Shown here in pieces: positions 16,405-22,673 of a DNA stretch of 22,673 bases; the stretch's first letter is position 1, and every line of letters begins with the position of its first letter. The DNA lies in assembly GCF_934230905.1 (NCBI RefSeq), contig NZ_CAKQFJ010000029.1, positions 1 through 22,673 on the forward strand. The letters run 5' to 3'. Below the pieces are notes generated by a model, which did not search any database, was not told where the DNA came from, and saw nothing but the letters and a program-made list of their open reading frames with translations. Made by a program: the position numbers and the translations under genes. This DNA comes from an uncultured Veillonella sp. (GTDB lineage Bacteria > Bacillota > Negativicutes > Veillonellales > Veillonellaceae).

Positions 16405-18103
16405 GCAGGCATTACAAGAAACGATTAAGAGTGGTGGCTTACCAGCTGGAGAATATCCAGAAATCGTTCTAGAAGTGCCCCCTCAAAAGGAGTTCGGCGA
16501 TTTTTCTACGAACATTGCTATGCAATCTGCTCGTGTAGCTCGTCAAAATCCTCGCGCTATCGCAGAGGCATTAATCAGTCATATGGATTTTGACTGGCTT
16601 GAACGTGCTGAAGTAGCTGGTGCAGGTTTTATCAACTTCTTCTTAAAATCCGATATGGTGTATGATACCTTGAAAGCTATCTTGAATGCTGGTGATCAAT
16701 ACGGTGTGCAACCATTGCGTGCACGCGATACGATTCAAGTAGAATACGTAAGTGCGAACCCAACAGGTCCGTTACATGTCGGTCATGGTCGTGGTGCTGC
16801 GTATGGTAGTGCACTTGTAAACTTGTTGCGTGCAGCAGGGTACAATGTACAATCTGAGTACTATATCAATGATGCGGGCAATCAAATTGATAATATGGCC
16901 ATTTCAATTGAGTACCGTTTCCAAGAGTTACAAGGCGCTACATTAGTATTTCCGCCTAAACGCAACGAAGATGGCACTATGCCAGAATTCGATGTTCCAG
17001 AAGGGGCTCTTGTATTTCCAGAAAATGGTTACCGTGGACCAGATATCATTGAAACAGCAAAAGCCATTGCAGGGCGTGAAGGCTTTGATACATTGAATGC
17101 TATGGATGAAGCTGATCGTATAGCTTTATTCAAAGAAGAAGGCTTGAAAGAAAAATTAGCTCGTTTAGAGGAAACATTAAGCAATTTCCGCGTTACCTTT
17201 GATAATTGGTTCTCTGAACGTACGGTTCATGAAACTGATGAAATTCATCACTCCGTAGAGGCTTTGAAAGCTCTTGGCAAGGTGTATGAAAAGAATGGCG
17301 CTTTGTGGTTGAAATCCACTGATTATGGCGATGATAAAGACCGCGTAGTCATCCGTGACAATGGTGTGCCTACATATTTGGCAGCAGATATTGCATACCA
17401 TCGCAATAAATATGACCGTGGATTCAAAGAAATGATTGATATTTGGGGTGCTGACCATCATGGTTATGTATGTCGTGTAAAAGCAGCTATGGCAGCCTTT
17501 GGTTATGACCCAGATAAATTGACTGTATTGTTGTTACAAATGGTAGCATTATTCCGTGATGGAAAACTTGTTAAATTGTCTAAACGTAGTGGCGATAGTG
17601 TTACATTAGATGAATTAATCGAAGAGGTTGGTGTAGATGCATCTCGCTACTTCTTCTTGATGCGTTCTCTAGATAGTCAGCTTGATTTTGATATCAACTT
17701 GGCAAAATCTCGTAGTAATGATAATCCGGTGTATTATATCCAATATGCGCATGCGCGTATTCACAGCATTTATAACCAAGTGCGTGAATCGGCCATTTCG
17801 TTTGGTGATTATAGTGAAACTGATTTCACAACGCTTACAAGTGAAATGGAATTAGAATTGATTAAGAAATTAGCTGAATATCCAGAAGAGGTTGTTCAAT
17901 CTGCTGAGCACCGTGCACCTCATCGTATTGCACGTTACTTATATGATTTGGCAAGTATGTTCCATTCCTTCTATCGTCAAGGTCGTATTATTGGCGTAGA
18001 TCCAATGTTACAACAAGCTCGTCTGGGATTGATTACAGCAATTGCCCTTGTACTTCGTCAAGGCTTGGGTATTTTAGGTATTTCCGCTCCGGAAAAAATG
18101 TAA
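16370..18103 (+). CDS. argS: Arginyl-tRNA synthetase
   Basis: ArgS is the class I enzyme that joins arginine to tRNA-Arg in the cytoplasm using ATP. The class I HIGH signature is HVGH at residues 136-139 (in SANPTGPLHVGHGRG). The KMSKS-loop equivalent is KLSKR at 402-406, a known ArgRS variation. The N-terminal 110 residues have the family's tRNA-contacting domain (FGDFSTNIAM), and the C-terminal end is the helical anticodon-binding domain. The length of 577 residues is normal. The start ATG at 16370 has GGGAGG at 16355-16360. An ATG two codons later is less well placed. The gene overlaps the end of DUF1934 by 35 bases and lies 15 bases upstream of pyrG, so the three genes are probably co-transcribed. 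Confidence 0.97.
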   Translation: MDMKEILKSGIEQALQETIKSGGLPAGEYPEIVLEVPPQKEFGDFSTNIAMQSARVARQNPRAIAEALISHMDFDWLERAEVAGAGFINFFLKSDMVYDTLKAILNAGDQYGVQPLRARDTIQVEYVSANPTGPLHVGHGRGAAYGSALVNLLRAAGYNVQSEYYINDAGNQIDNMAISIEYRFQELQGATLVFPPKRNEDGTMPEFDVPEGALVFPENGYRGPDIIETAKAIAGREGFDTLNAMDEADRIALFKEEGLKEKLARLEETLSNFRVTFDNWFSERTVHETDEIHHSVEALKALGKVYEKNGALWLKSTDYGDDKDRVVIRDNGVPTYLAADIAYHRNKYDRGFKEMIDIWGADHHGYVCRVKAAMAAFGYDPDKLTVLLLQMVALFRDGKLVKLSKRSGDSVTLDELIEEVGVDASRYFFLMRSLDSQLDFDINLAKSRSNDNPVYYIQYAHARIHSIYNQVRESAISFGDYSETDFTTLTSEMELELIKKLAEYPEEVVQSAEHRAPHRIARYLYDLASMFHSFYRQGRIIGVDPMLQQARLGLITAIALVLRQGLGILGISAPEKM

Positions 18104-18118
18104 TAGGTGGGAGGCATC

Positions 18119-19729
18119 ATGGCAACTAAGTATATTTTCGTAACAGGCGGCGTAGTTTCTTCCTTGGGAAAAGGAATTACAGCTGCATCTTTGGGCCGAT
18201 TATTGAAAAACCGTGGCTTTAATGTGACTATTCAAAAATTTGACCCATATATTAATATTGACCCTGGTACAATGAGTCCTTACCAACATGGCGAAGTATT
18301 CGTAACTGATGATGGTGCTGAAACTGATTTGGATTTAGGTCACTATGAACGCTTTATTGATATTAATCTTAGCAAACGTTCTAATATTACTGCTGGTAAA
18401 GTATACTGGTCTGTTATCAATAAAGAACGTAAAGGTGACTATTTAGGTAGCACTGTTCAAGTTATTCCTCACGTTACTAACGAAATTAAACAAAATGTAT
18501 ATCGTGTTGGTAAAGAAAATAATGCGGATGTAGTTATTACTGAAATTGGTGGCACTGTTGGTGATATTGAAAGCTTGCCATTTATGGAAGCGATTCGCCA
18601 AGTAAAAAAAGATGTAGGTCGTAATGATGTATTATATATTCATGTTACATTGGTACCGTACATCAATGCAGCAGGTGAGTTAAAAACAAAACCTACCCAA
18701 CATAGTGTAAAAGAATTGCGTAGCATTGGTATTCAACCAGATATTTTAGTATGTCGTAGTGAAAAACATATTTCCGATGAAATGAAAGAAAAGTTAGCAC
18801 TATTCTGCGATGTCGAACCAGCTGCTGTTATAGAAAACCAAACTTGTTCTTCTATCTATGAAGTACCATTGATGATGCAAGACCAAGGACTTGATGATAT
18901 TGTTATTAAAAAATTAGGGCTTGAAGAACGTCCTTGTGATATGACTGCATGGAAAGAAATGGTTCATAAAATTTTGAATCCTAGCAAAGATATTACAGTA
19001 GCTATCGTAGGTAAATATGTAGCACTGCACGATGCGTATCTTTCTGTAGCAGAAGCATTGAGCCATGCTGGTATTGAAACTGATACTAAGGTGAACATTC
19101 GTTGGATTGATTCCGAAGAACTCGACGATCTTTCCGTAGATCCTACAGAAGTATTTGATGAGATTGATGGAATCGTTGTTCCTGGTGGATTTGGTTCCCG
19201 TGGTGTAGAAGGCAAAATTCGTACAATCAATTATGCTCGTGAGAATAAGGTTCCATTCCTTGGTTTATGTCTTGGCATGCAATCTGCTGTTATGGAATTT
19301 GCTCGTAATGTATGTGGCATGGAAGGTGCTACATCTAGTGAATTTGACGAAGAGGCAAGATACAAGGTTATCGACTTGATGAGCGATCAAGTGGATGTAG
19401 ATAAAAAAGGCGGTACAATGCGTCTTGGTATCTATCCATGCAAATTAGAAGCGGGCACGAAAGCTCGTGAAGTATATGGTGAAGATCTTGTATATGAACG
19501 TCATCGTCATCGTTATGAATTCAACAATGAATATCGCCAACAATTGAGTGATGCAGGACTTGTTATTTCCGGTACATCCCCAGATGGTCGTCTTGTTGAA
19601 AGTATCGAAGTTAAAGAACATCCATTCTTCGTGGCTACACAAGCACATCCAGAATTAAAATCTCGACCTAATAATGCACATCCGTTGTTCCGTGGATTCG
19701 TAGATGCAATCTTAGAACTTAAAAAATAG
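18119..19729 (+). CDS. pyrG: CTP synthase
   Basis: PyrG makes CTP from UTP, ATP and glutamine, the last step of de novo pyrimidine nucleotide synthesis. The start is the ATG at 18119, with GGTGGGAGG just upstream (18106-18113). A GTG at 18107 is in frame but overlaps that RBS. At 536 residues it has the standard length. The amidoligase domain starts YIFVTGGVVSSLGKGI, a P-loop-like ATP site. The C-terminal glutaminase domain has PGGFGSRG, the nucleophile Cys384 in FLGLCLGMQ, and His510 and Glu512 in AHPEL. It shares its transcript with argS. Confidence 0.97.
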   Translation: MATKYIFVTGGVVSSLGKGITAASLGRLLKNRGFNVTIQKFDPYINIDPGTMSPYQHGEVFVTDDGAETDLDLGHYERFIDINLSKRSNITAGKVYWSVINKERKGDYLGSTVQVIPHVTNEIKQNVYRVGKENNADVVITEIGGTVGDIESLPFMEAIRQVKKDVGRNDVLYIHVTLVPYINAAGELKTKPTQHSVKELRSIGIQPDILVCRSEKHISDEMKEKLALFCDVEPAAVIENQTCSSIYEVPLMMQDQGLDDIVIKKLGLEERPCDMTAWKEMVHKILNPSKDITVAIVGKYVALHDAYLSVAEALSHAGIETDTKVNIRWIDSEELDDLSVDPTEVFDEIDGIVVPGGFGSRGVEGKIRTINYARENKVPFLGLCLGMQSAVMEFARNVCGMEGATSSEFDEEARYKVIDLMSDQVDVDKKGGTMRLGIYPCKLEAGTKAREVYGEDLVYERHRHRYEFNNEYRQQLSDAGLVISGTSPDGRLVESIEVKEHPFFVATQAHPELKSRPNNAHPLFRGFVDAILELKK

Positions 19730-19738
19730 AGTAGAGCC

Positions 19739-19954
19739 ATGGGGTCTATTTTATCTATTTTAGGTTTAATCATATTAGCTGTTCTTAAACTTGAACAGTT
19801 TGTATATGGTAAATCAGGTAAAGCACAGTCTACAACTGGCTATATGGCAAGACGTGGACTTGCTAGTCTAGCAGGTTTAATTGCTTTTGATCATTCTATT
19901 AGGAGTAGTAAACCTATTGTAGTACGTAAAAAGAAGAAAGATGCTCAGAATTGA
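19739..19954 (+). CDS. Small membrane protein of unknown function after pyrG
   Basis: This 71-residue protein starts 9 bases after the pyrG stop. It has one hydrophobic N-terminal segment (LSILGLIILAVLKL), a basic middle and a Lys-rich tail (VVRKKKKDAQN). The RBS is weak (AGAGTAGAG), so it may be translated by coupling with pyrG. Its last codons lie in the left arm of the strong terminator and its stop codon forms the first bases of the right arm, so the Lys-rich tail is largely terminator sequence. That could mean the tail was added by chance read-through of the hairpin. No family recognised. Confidence 0.55.
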   Translation: MGSILSILGLIILAVLKLEQFVYGKSGKAQSTTGYMARRGLASLAGLIAFDHSIRSSKPIVVRKKKKDAQN

Positions 19955-19973
19955 GCATCTTTCTTCTTTTTTT
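19931..19973 (+). terminator. Very strong terminator ending argS-pyrG
   Basis: A 17-bp perfect stem joins 19931-19947 and 19952-19968 around a GAAT loop, followed by five more T residues. A-rich bases upstream can extend it to about 20 bp. It lies across the end of the small membrane-protein gene. Because the stem has A-runs on one side and T-runs on the other, it can act on both strands. Confidence 0.93.
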
Positions 19974-19996
19974 GTTTACATCGAAAAAAATAAAAA

Positions 19997-20014
19997 AAAT
20001 ATATCGATATATTT
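19997..20014. promoter_or_regulatory. 18-bp perfect palindrome upstream of ahpC promoter
   Basis: AAATATATCGATATATTT (19997-20014) is its own reverse complement and ends 11 bases before the -35 element of the ahpC promoter. A site this size and position suits a dimeric regulator such as a peroxide sensor. It does not match a PerR box closely enough for me to name the protein. Chance is possible in such AT-rich DNA, but the CG centre and length argue against it. Confidence 0.5.
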
Positions 20015-20025
20015 AAAAATAACGC

Positions 20026-20054
20026 TTGCTATTTTAAATGATTAGTGTTATTAT
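20026..20054 (+). promoter_or_regulatory. Promoter of ahpC
   Basis: TTGCTA (20026-20031) and TATTAT (20049-20054) are 17 bases apart, giving transcription from about 20061 and a leader of about 80 bases before the ahpC start. The AhpC RBS (AAAGGAGG, 20127-20134) is strong, so the gene is probably well expressed. Confidence 0.7.
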
Positions 20055-20076
20055 ATAGACAAAGATAGATATAGAT

Positions 20077-20094
20077 TTGATGTAGGTACATCAA
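20077..20094. promoter_or_regulatory. Inverted repeat in the ahpC leader
   Basis: TTGATGTA (20077-20084) and TACATCAA (20087-20094) are perfect inverted copies separated by GG. They lie in the 5' leader, downstream of the -10 element. The spacing is that of a dimeric repressor operator, and the RNA could also form a hairpin. The regulator is unknown. Confidence 0.5.
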
Positions 20095-20139
20095 TAGAAC
20101 ATATATTAATCGTTATTTAGAAATATAAAGGAGGACACA

Positions 20140-20703
20140 ATGTCTATTATTGGTAAGAAACTCCCTGAATTTACACTTGATGCTTTCAAGAAACCTGAAT
20201 TGGTAAAAGTAAGTACTGCAGATGTTCTAGGTAAATGGTCTGTATTCGTATTTTATCCAGCAGATTTTACATTTGTATGCCCTACTGAATTAGAAGACGT
20301 ACAAGAATCTTATGCAGAATTAAAAGAATTGGGTTGCGAAGTTTACTCCGTATCTACTGATTCTGAATATGTTCATAAAGCGTGGTCTGATGCATCTCCA
20401 AGTATCAACAAAATTGAATACTATATGTTAGCTGATAAAAAACATGAATTGGCTGATTTCTTCGATGTATTTGATCCTGAATCTGCTATGGCATACCGTG
20501 GCACATTTGTGGTTGACCCAGAAGGTATTATCCGTACAGCGGAAATCCACGATATGGGTATCGGCCGTTCCGCAGAAGAACTTGTTCGAAAAGTACAAGC
20601 TGCTCAATTTGTAGCTAAACATGGTGATCAAGTATGTCCTGCACGTTGGAAACCAGGTAAAGATACATTAAAACCAGGTCTTGACCTAGTAGGTAAAATC
20701 TAA
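20140..20703 (+). CDS. ahpC: AhpC-type 2-Cys peroxiredoxin
   Basis: This 187-residue protein reduces hydrogen peroxide and organic peroxides to water and alcohols in the cytoplasm. The peroxidatic Cys47 lies in FVCPTEL, in the family's PxxxTxxCP active-site setting, and the resolving Cys166 lies in HGDQVCPARW. Both positions match typical AhpC. The start has a strong RBS, AAAGGAGG at 20127-20134. No ahpF reductase gene follows in the window, so reduction must come from another thioredoxin or AhpF-like protein. It stands as a single gene between two terminators, behind its own promoter. That is a common arrangement for a stress-response gene in anaerobes. Confidence 0.95.
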   Translation: MSIIGKKLPEFTLDAFKKPELVKVSTADVLGKWSVFVFYPADFTFVCPTELEDVQESYAELKELGCEVYSVSTDSEYVHKAWSDASPSINKIEYYMLADKKHELADFFDVFDPESAMAYRGTFVVDPEGIIRTAEIHDMGIGRSAEELVRKVQAAQFVAKHGDQVCPARWKPGKDTLKPGLDLVGKI

Positions 20704-20850
20704 GCTTTTTAGATATATCACCATCCTCCTCAAATGACAATAATTGGGCACGGATCGTATCTCCAACGATACCGGTAAGCCCCATTACATGGTGAAACAC
20801 TCTCCATTTCACTTATGTAAACCTCATATAACAAACTACAAACTATACGC
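20704..20850. other. Gene-free stretch after ahpC with coding-like reverse strand
   Basis: No gene is supported on the + strand. The complement of 20704-20812 reads about 36 codons without a stop (HHVMGLTGIVGDTIRAQL and on) and then runs into the ahpC 3' end, where it becomes a shadow. It looks more protein-like than chance, but it has no convincing start or promoter. It may be a decayed gene fragment or part of the ahpC 3' UTR. A GTGAAA...TTTCAC inverted repeat lies near 20791-20811. Confidence 0.35.
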
Positions 20851-20880
20851 AAAAAGACCAGCCTTTAGGCTGGTCTTTTT
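20851..20880. terminator. Bidirectional terminator between ahpC and the Rrf2 gene
   Basis: AGACCAGCC (20855-20863) pairs with GGCTGGTCT (20868-20876) around TTTA. Four A residues before and T residues after extend it to a 13-bp stem with a T-run on both strands. It is a strong intrinsic terminator for ahpC and could also stop any leftward transcript. Confidence 0.92.
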
Positions 20881-20904
20881 GTCATATAGTTTATTTTAAT
20901 AATA

Positions 20905-20938
20905 CCTACTTTTATATAAATCCTTTTAAAAAAGTAGG
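20905..20938. repeat. 9-bp inverted repeat upstream of the Rrf2 promoter
   Basis: CCTACTTTT (20905-20913) and AAAAGTAGG (20930-20938) are perfect inverted copies around a 16-base loop, ending 10 bases before the -35 element. It could be a binding site with widely spaced half-sites or a remnant structure. No function is assigned. Confidence 0.45.
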
Positions 20939-20948
20939 AAATAAGTCC

Positions 20949-20989
20949 TTGCATTTTTATAGTTGATATTCTATAATGGAATTAATTCC
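20949..20989 (+). promoter_or_regulatory. Promoter of rrf2-cysK with palindromic operator
   Basis: TTGCAT (20949-20954) and a perfect TATAAT (20972-20977) are 17 bases apart. A 12-bp perfect palindrome, GGAATTAATTCC (20978-20989), starts right after the -10 element and would cover the transcription start. A regulator bound there would block initiation. The GGAATT half-site resembles the core I recall for CymR-type Rrf2 sites, so autoregulation by the downstream gene is plausible. That link is inferred. Confidence 0.72.
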
Positions 20990-21017
20990 TAGCGGTGTAC
21001 AAGGTATTATGCGCGCC

Positions 21018-21046
21018 GTATAGAATGTATAGAATGTATAGAGAAT
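21018..21046. repeat. Three tandem 9-bp repeats in the rrf2 leader
   Basis: GTATAGAAT occurs twice head to tail (21018-21026 and 21027-21035), followed by a third copy with two extra bases (GTATAGAGAAT, 21036-21046). The repeats lie in the leader between the promoter and the Rrf2 RBS (AAAGG, 21078-21082). They could be protein-binding units, or slippage-prone repeats that vary between strains. Confidence 0.6.
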
Positions 21047-21090
21047 ATTTTTTCAAGGGGCGCTAGCTTTTAAAAAGAAAGGCAATATAC

Positions 21091-21540
21091 ATGAGGATTT
21101 CTACAAAAGGAAGATATGCACTGATGGTTCTCATAGACCTAGCAGAGCAAGGTCATGAAAAACCCGTATCATTACGTTCTGTAGCAGAACGACAAGGCAT
21201 ATCTGAGAAATATTTAGAAGGTATTGTGGCTCGATTAGGGGCAGCCAAGTTAGTTGATAGTATACGTGGAAAATACGGTGGCTATCGATTATCTAAGAAA
21301 CCTTGTGAATATACAATTATTGAAATTTTGATGGCTACGGAAGAATCAATGGCGATTATTTCATCATTGGACGAAGGTGTTTCTACCGATGATGTGATTA
21401 ATGAACGTACTGTTGGATTCTGGGCTGGATTACAAAATTACATTCATGACTATCTAGAAAGTGTGACATTGCAAGATGTTATTGATGGCACATATGCAAA
21501 ACTAGATACTAAATATGATAATTGGGATGGCTCGATTTAA
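21091..21540 (+). CDS. Rrf2-family transcriptional regulator, CymR-like
   Basis: This 149-residue protein has the N-terminal winged helix of the Rrf2 family. It begins MRISTKGRYALMVLIDLA; the recognition region is about 26-69 (VSLRSVAERQGISEKYLEGIVARL, then GKYGGYRLSK). It has one cysteine only (Cys72), so it lacks the three-cysteine iron-sulphur cluster of IscR. This and its place 68 bases upstream of cysK point to a CymR-like cysteine-metabolism repressor. In Bacillus and Staphylococcus, CymR binds DNA in complex with CysK, which carries the metabolic signal. No terminator is seen between the two genes. The promoter and operator upstream suggest autoregulation. Confidence 0.85.
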   Translation: MRISTKGRYALMVLIDLAEQGHEKPVSLRSVAERQGISEKYLEGIVARLGAAKLVDSIRGKYGGYRLSKKPCEYTIIEILMATEESMAIISSLDEGVSTDDVINERTVGFWAGLQNYIHDYLESVTLQDVIDGTYAKLDTKYDNWDGSI

Positions 21541-21608
21541 GAGTATCATAATTATATATTACATAATATTTATAGTATTCATAATATCCGTATAAAGGAG
21601 TGTTGATT

Positions 21609-22544
21609 ATGTCTAAAATTGCAAAATCTTTTGTTGAATTAATTGGTAAAACACCATTGTTGGCGGCTACTCGTTTTGGTGAAAGTGTAGGTGCTGATGC
21701 TAATATTTTAGCTAAACTTGAATACTTTAATCCAGGTGGCTCTGTAAAAGATCGTATCGCAGCTGCCATTATTCAAGCAGCTATTGCATCTGGTGAACTA
21801 CAACCAGGTGGTACTATCGTAGAAGCTACCTCTGGTAATACTGGTATTGGTTTATCTGCTGTAGGTGCTGCTTTAGGTTATAAGGTTGTTATCGTAATGC
21901 CAGAAACAATGTCTATTGAACGTCGTAAATTGATGATTGGTTATGGTGCACAACTTGTATTGACTGATGGTGCACTCGGTATGAAAGGTGCTATTGCAAA
22001 GGCAAAAGAAATCGTTACAGCCACTTCTGGTGCTGTGGAAGCAGGCCAATTCGTAAACCAAGCTAACCCTGCTATTCACTATAAAACTACAGGTCCTGAG
22101 ATCTGGGGTGATACAGATGGTGCTGTAGATATTTTTGTAGCTGGTGTTGGTACTGGTGGTACATTAACAGGTGCAGGTCGTTTCTTGAAAGAACAAAATC
22201 CAGACGTTAAGGTTGTAGCTGTGGAACCAAAAGACTCTGCTGTGTTGTCTAACGGTAAGCCAGGTCCTCATAAAATTCAAGGTTTAGGTGCTGGTTTTAT
22301 TCCTGAAACATTAGATACAAAAATTTATGATGAAGTAATTCAAGTTGCTAATGAAGATGCATTCAAAACAGCACAAGACTTTGGTCATACGCAAGGTGTG
22401 TTGGTTGGTATTTCTTCTGGTGCAGCATTATGGGCTGCTGCAGAATTGGCAAAACGCCCTGAAAATAAAGGTAAGAATATCGTAGTTATTCTTCCTGATA
22501 CAGGTGAACGTTACTTGTCCACTGCACTATTCCCAGAAGATTAA
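21609..22544 (+). CDS. cysK: Cysteine synthase (O-acetylserine thiol-lyase)
   Basis: CysK joins O-acetylserine and sulphide to make cysteine, using pyridoxal phosphate. The cofactor lysine is Lys47 in NPGGSVKDRI, the substrate loop is TSGNTG (74-79), and the PLP phosphate loop is GTGGT near 180. At 311 residues it has the normal length. The start is the ATG at 21609 behind AAAGGAG (21594-21600). A GTG at 21600 is in frame but overlaps the RBS. The upstream Rrf2 gene makes this a likely sensor-enzyme pair: CysK may bind the regulator when O-acetylserine is low, as in CymR-CysK systems. The 68-base gap has two CATAATAT copies (21562-21569, 21580-21587) but no clear promoter. Confidence 0.95.
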   Translation: MSKIAKSFVELIGKTPLLAATRFGESVGADANILAKLEYFNPGGSVKDRIAAAIIQAAIASGELQPGGTIVEATSGNTGIGLSAVGAALGYKVVIVMPETMSIERRKLMIGYGAQLVLTDGALGMKGAIAKAKEIVTATSGAVEAGQFVNQANPAIHYKTTGPEIWGDTDGAVDIFVAGVGTGGTLTGAGRFLKEQNPDVKVVAVEPKDSAVLSNGKPGPHKIQGLGAGFIPETLDTKIYDEVIQVANEDAFKTAQDFGHTQGVLVGISSGAALWAAAELAKRPENKGKNIVVILPDTGERYLSTALFPED

Positions 22545-22561
22545 TATAATAGCTAAAAATA

Positions 22562-22610
22562 ATATAAAGAATAAAGGAGTCCTTGCTTAGGGCTCCTTTA
22601 TTCTTTATAT
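22562..22610 (+). terminator. Terminator of cysK
   Basis: A long stem joins 22562-22582 and 22590-22610 (one T:G wobble at 22580/22592), enclosing a TTGCTTA loop. The right arm contains CTCCTTTATTCTTT, and the sequence continues into an AT-rich stretch. It begins 17 bases after the cysK stop. The stem is AT-rich on the outside and GC-rich near the loop, as in an intrinsic terminator. Confidence 0.82.
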
Positions 22611-22616
22611 ATAGAA

Positions 22617-22662
22617 AAGGTGGGATAGGATAAAACAATTTTGTTTTATCCTATCCCACCTT
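22617..22662 (-). terminator. Perfect 20-bp inverted repeat, probable terminator of a convergent gene
   Basis: A 20-bp perfect stem joins 22617-22636 and 22643-22662, with a six-base loop. On the + strand it is followed by AAAAGAG, not a T-run. On the - strand it is followed by TTTTCTATATA, so it better suits termination of a leftward gene beyond the window edge. Only 7 bases separate it from the cysK terminator stem. Confidence 0.7.
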
Positions 22663-22673
22663 AAAAGAGTTGT

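Noticed and set aside
19978..20060. PerR box at the ahpC promoter
   Set aside because: The palindrome at 19997-20014 does not match the PerR consensus I know (TTATAAT-n-ATTATAA) well enough to name it.
21541..21608. Riboswitch or T-box leader before cysK
   Set aside because: The gap is only 68 bases, AT-rich, with no stem-loop arrangement or T-box motif.

Overview
The window looks like a low-GC, diderm Firmicute of the Negativicutes, most likely Veillonella. This rests on AT-rich codon use, the DUF1934-argS gene order shared with Firmicutes, and the general look of the proteins. It is inference, because no rRNA or tRNA is present to confirm it. The window has two parts: the late region of a podovirus-like prophage (1 to about 15772) and host chromosome (about 15773 to 22673).

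The prophage part runs entirely on the + strand in a T7-like late order. It starts with the last codons of an unidentified gene, then a 721-residue virion protein with a glucosaminidase-like (GH73-type) domain. Next is a 2745-residue 'polyvalent' protein carrying, in order, hydrophobic glycine-rich segments, a MuF-C-like domain, an ADP-ribosyltransferase-like domain, an HExxH zincin-like domain, a coiled coil, and a conserved C-terminal region. A hairpin separates this from a tail fibre with a T7-fibre-like N-terminus. The tail fibre is followed by a small unknown protein and a tightly overlapping lysis cassette: holin-like membrane protein, 64-residue membrane protein, lysozyme-like endolysin, and a spanin-like membrane-anchored protein. 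Two tandem hairpins, a 55-residue orphan gene and a strong terminator close the phage transcript. The two large proteins are probably packaged in the virion and ejected: one cuts peptidoglycan, the other may cross the membrane and act on the host.

The host part begins with a promoter with an operator-like palindrome driving a DUF1934 gene that overlaps argS, followed by pyrG, a small membrane protein and a very strong terminator. Then comes ahpC (2-Cys peroxiredoxin) behind a good promoter flanked by two palindromes, then an Rrf2-family regulator directly upstream of cysK. The Rrf2-cysK pair resembles the CymR-CysK cysteine-sensing system of Bacillus and Staphylococcus. The Rrf2 promoter carries a palindrome just after its -10 element, which suggests autoregulation. 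The window ends with the cysK terminator and a second, perfect 20-bp inverted repeat that probably terminates a convergent gene outside the window.

The integrase and both attachment sites are not visible, so the right prophage boundary is placed only by gene content. No CRISPR array, tRNA, rRNA or insertion sequence was recognised.
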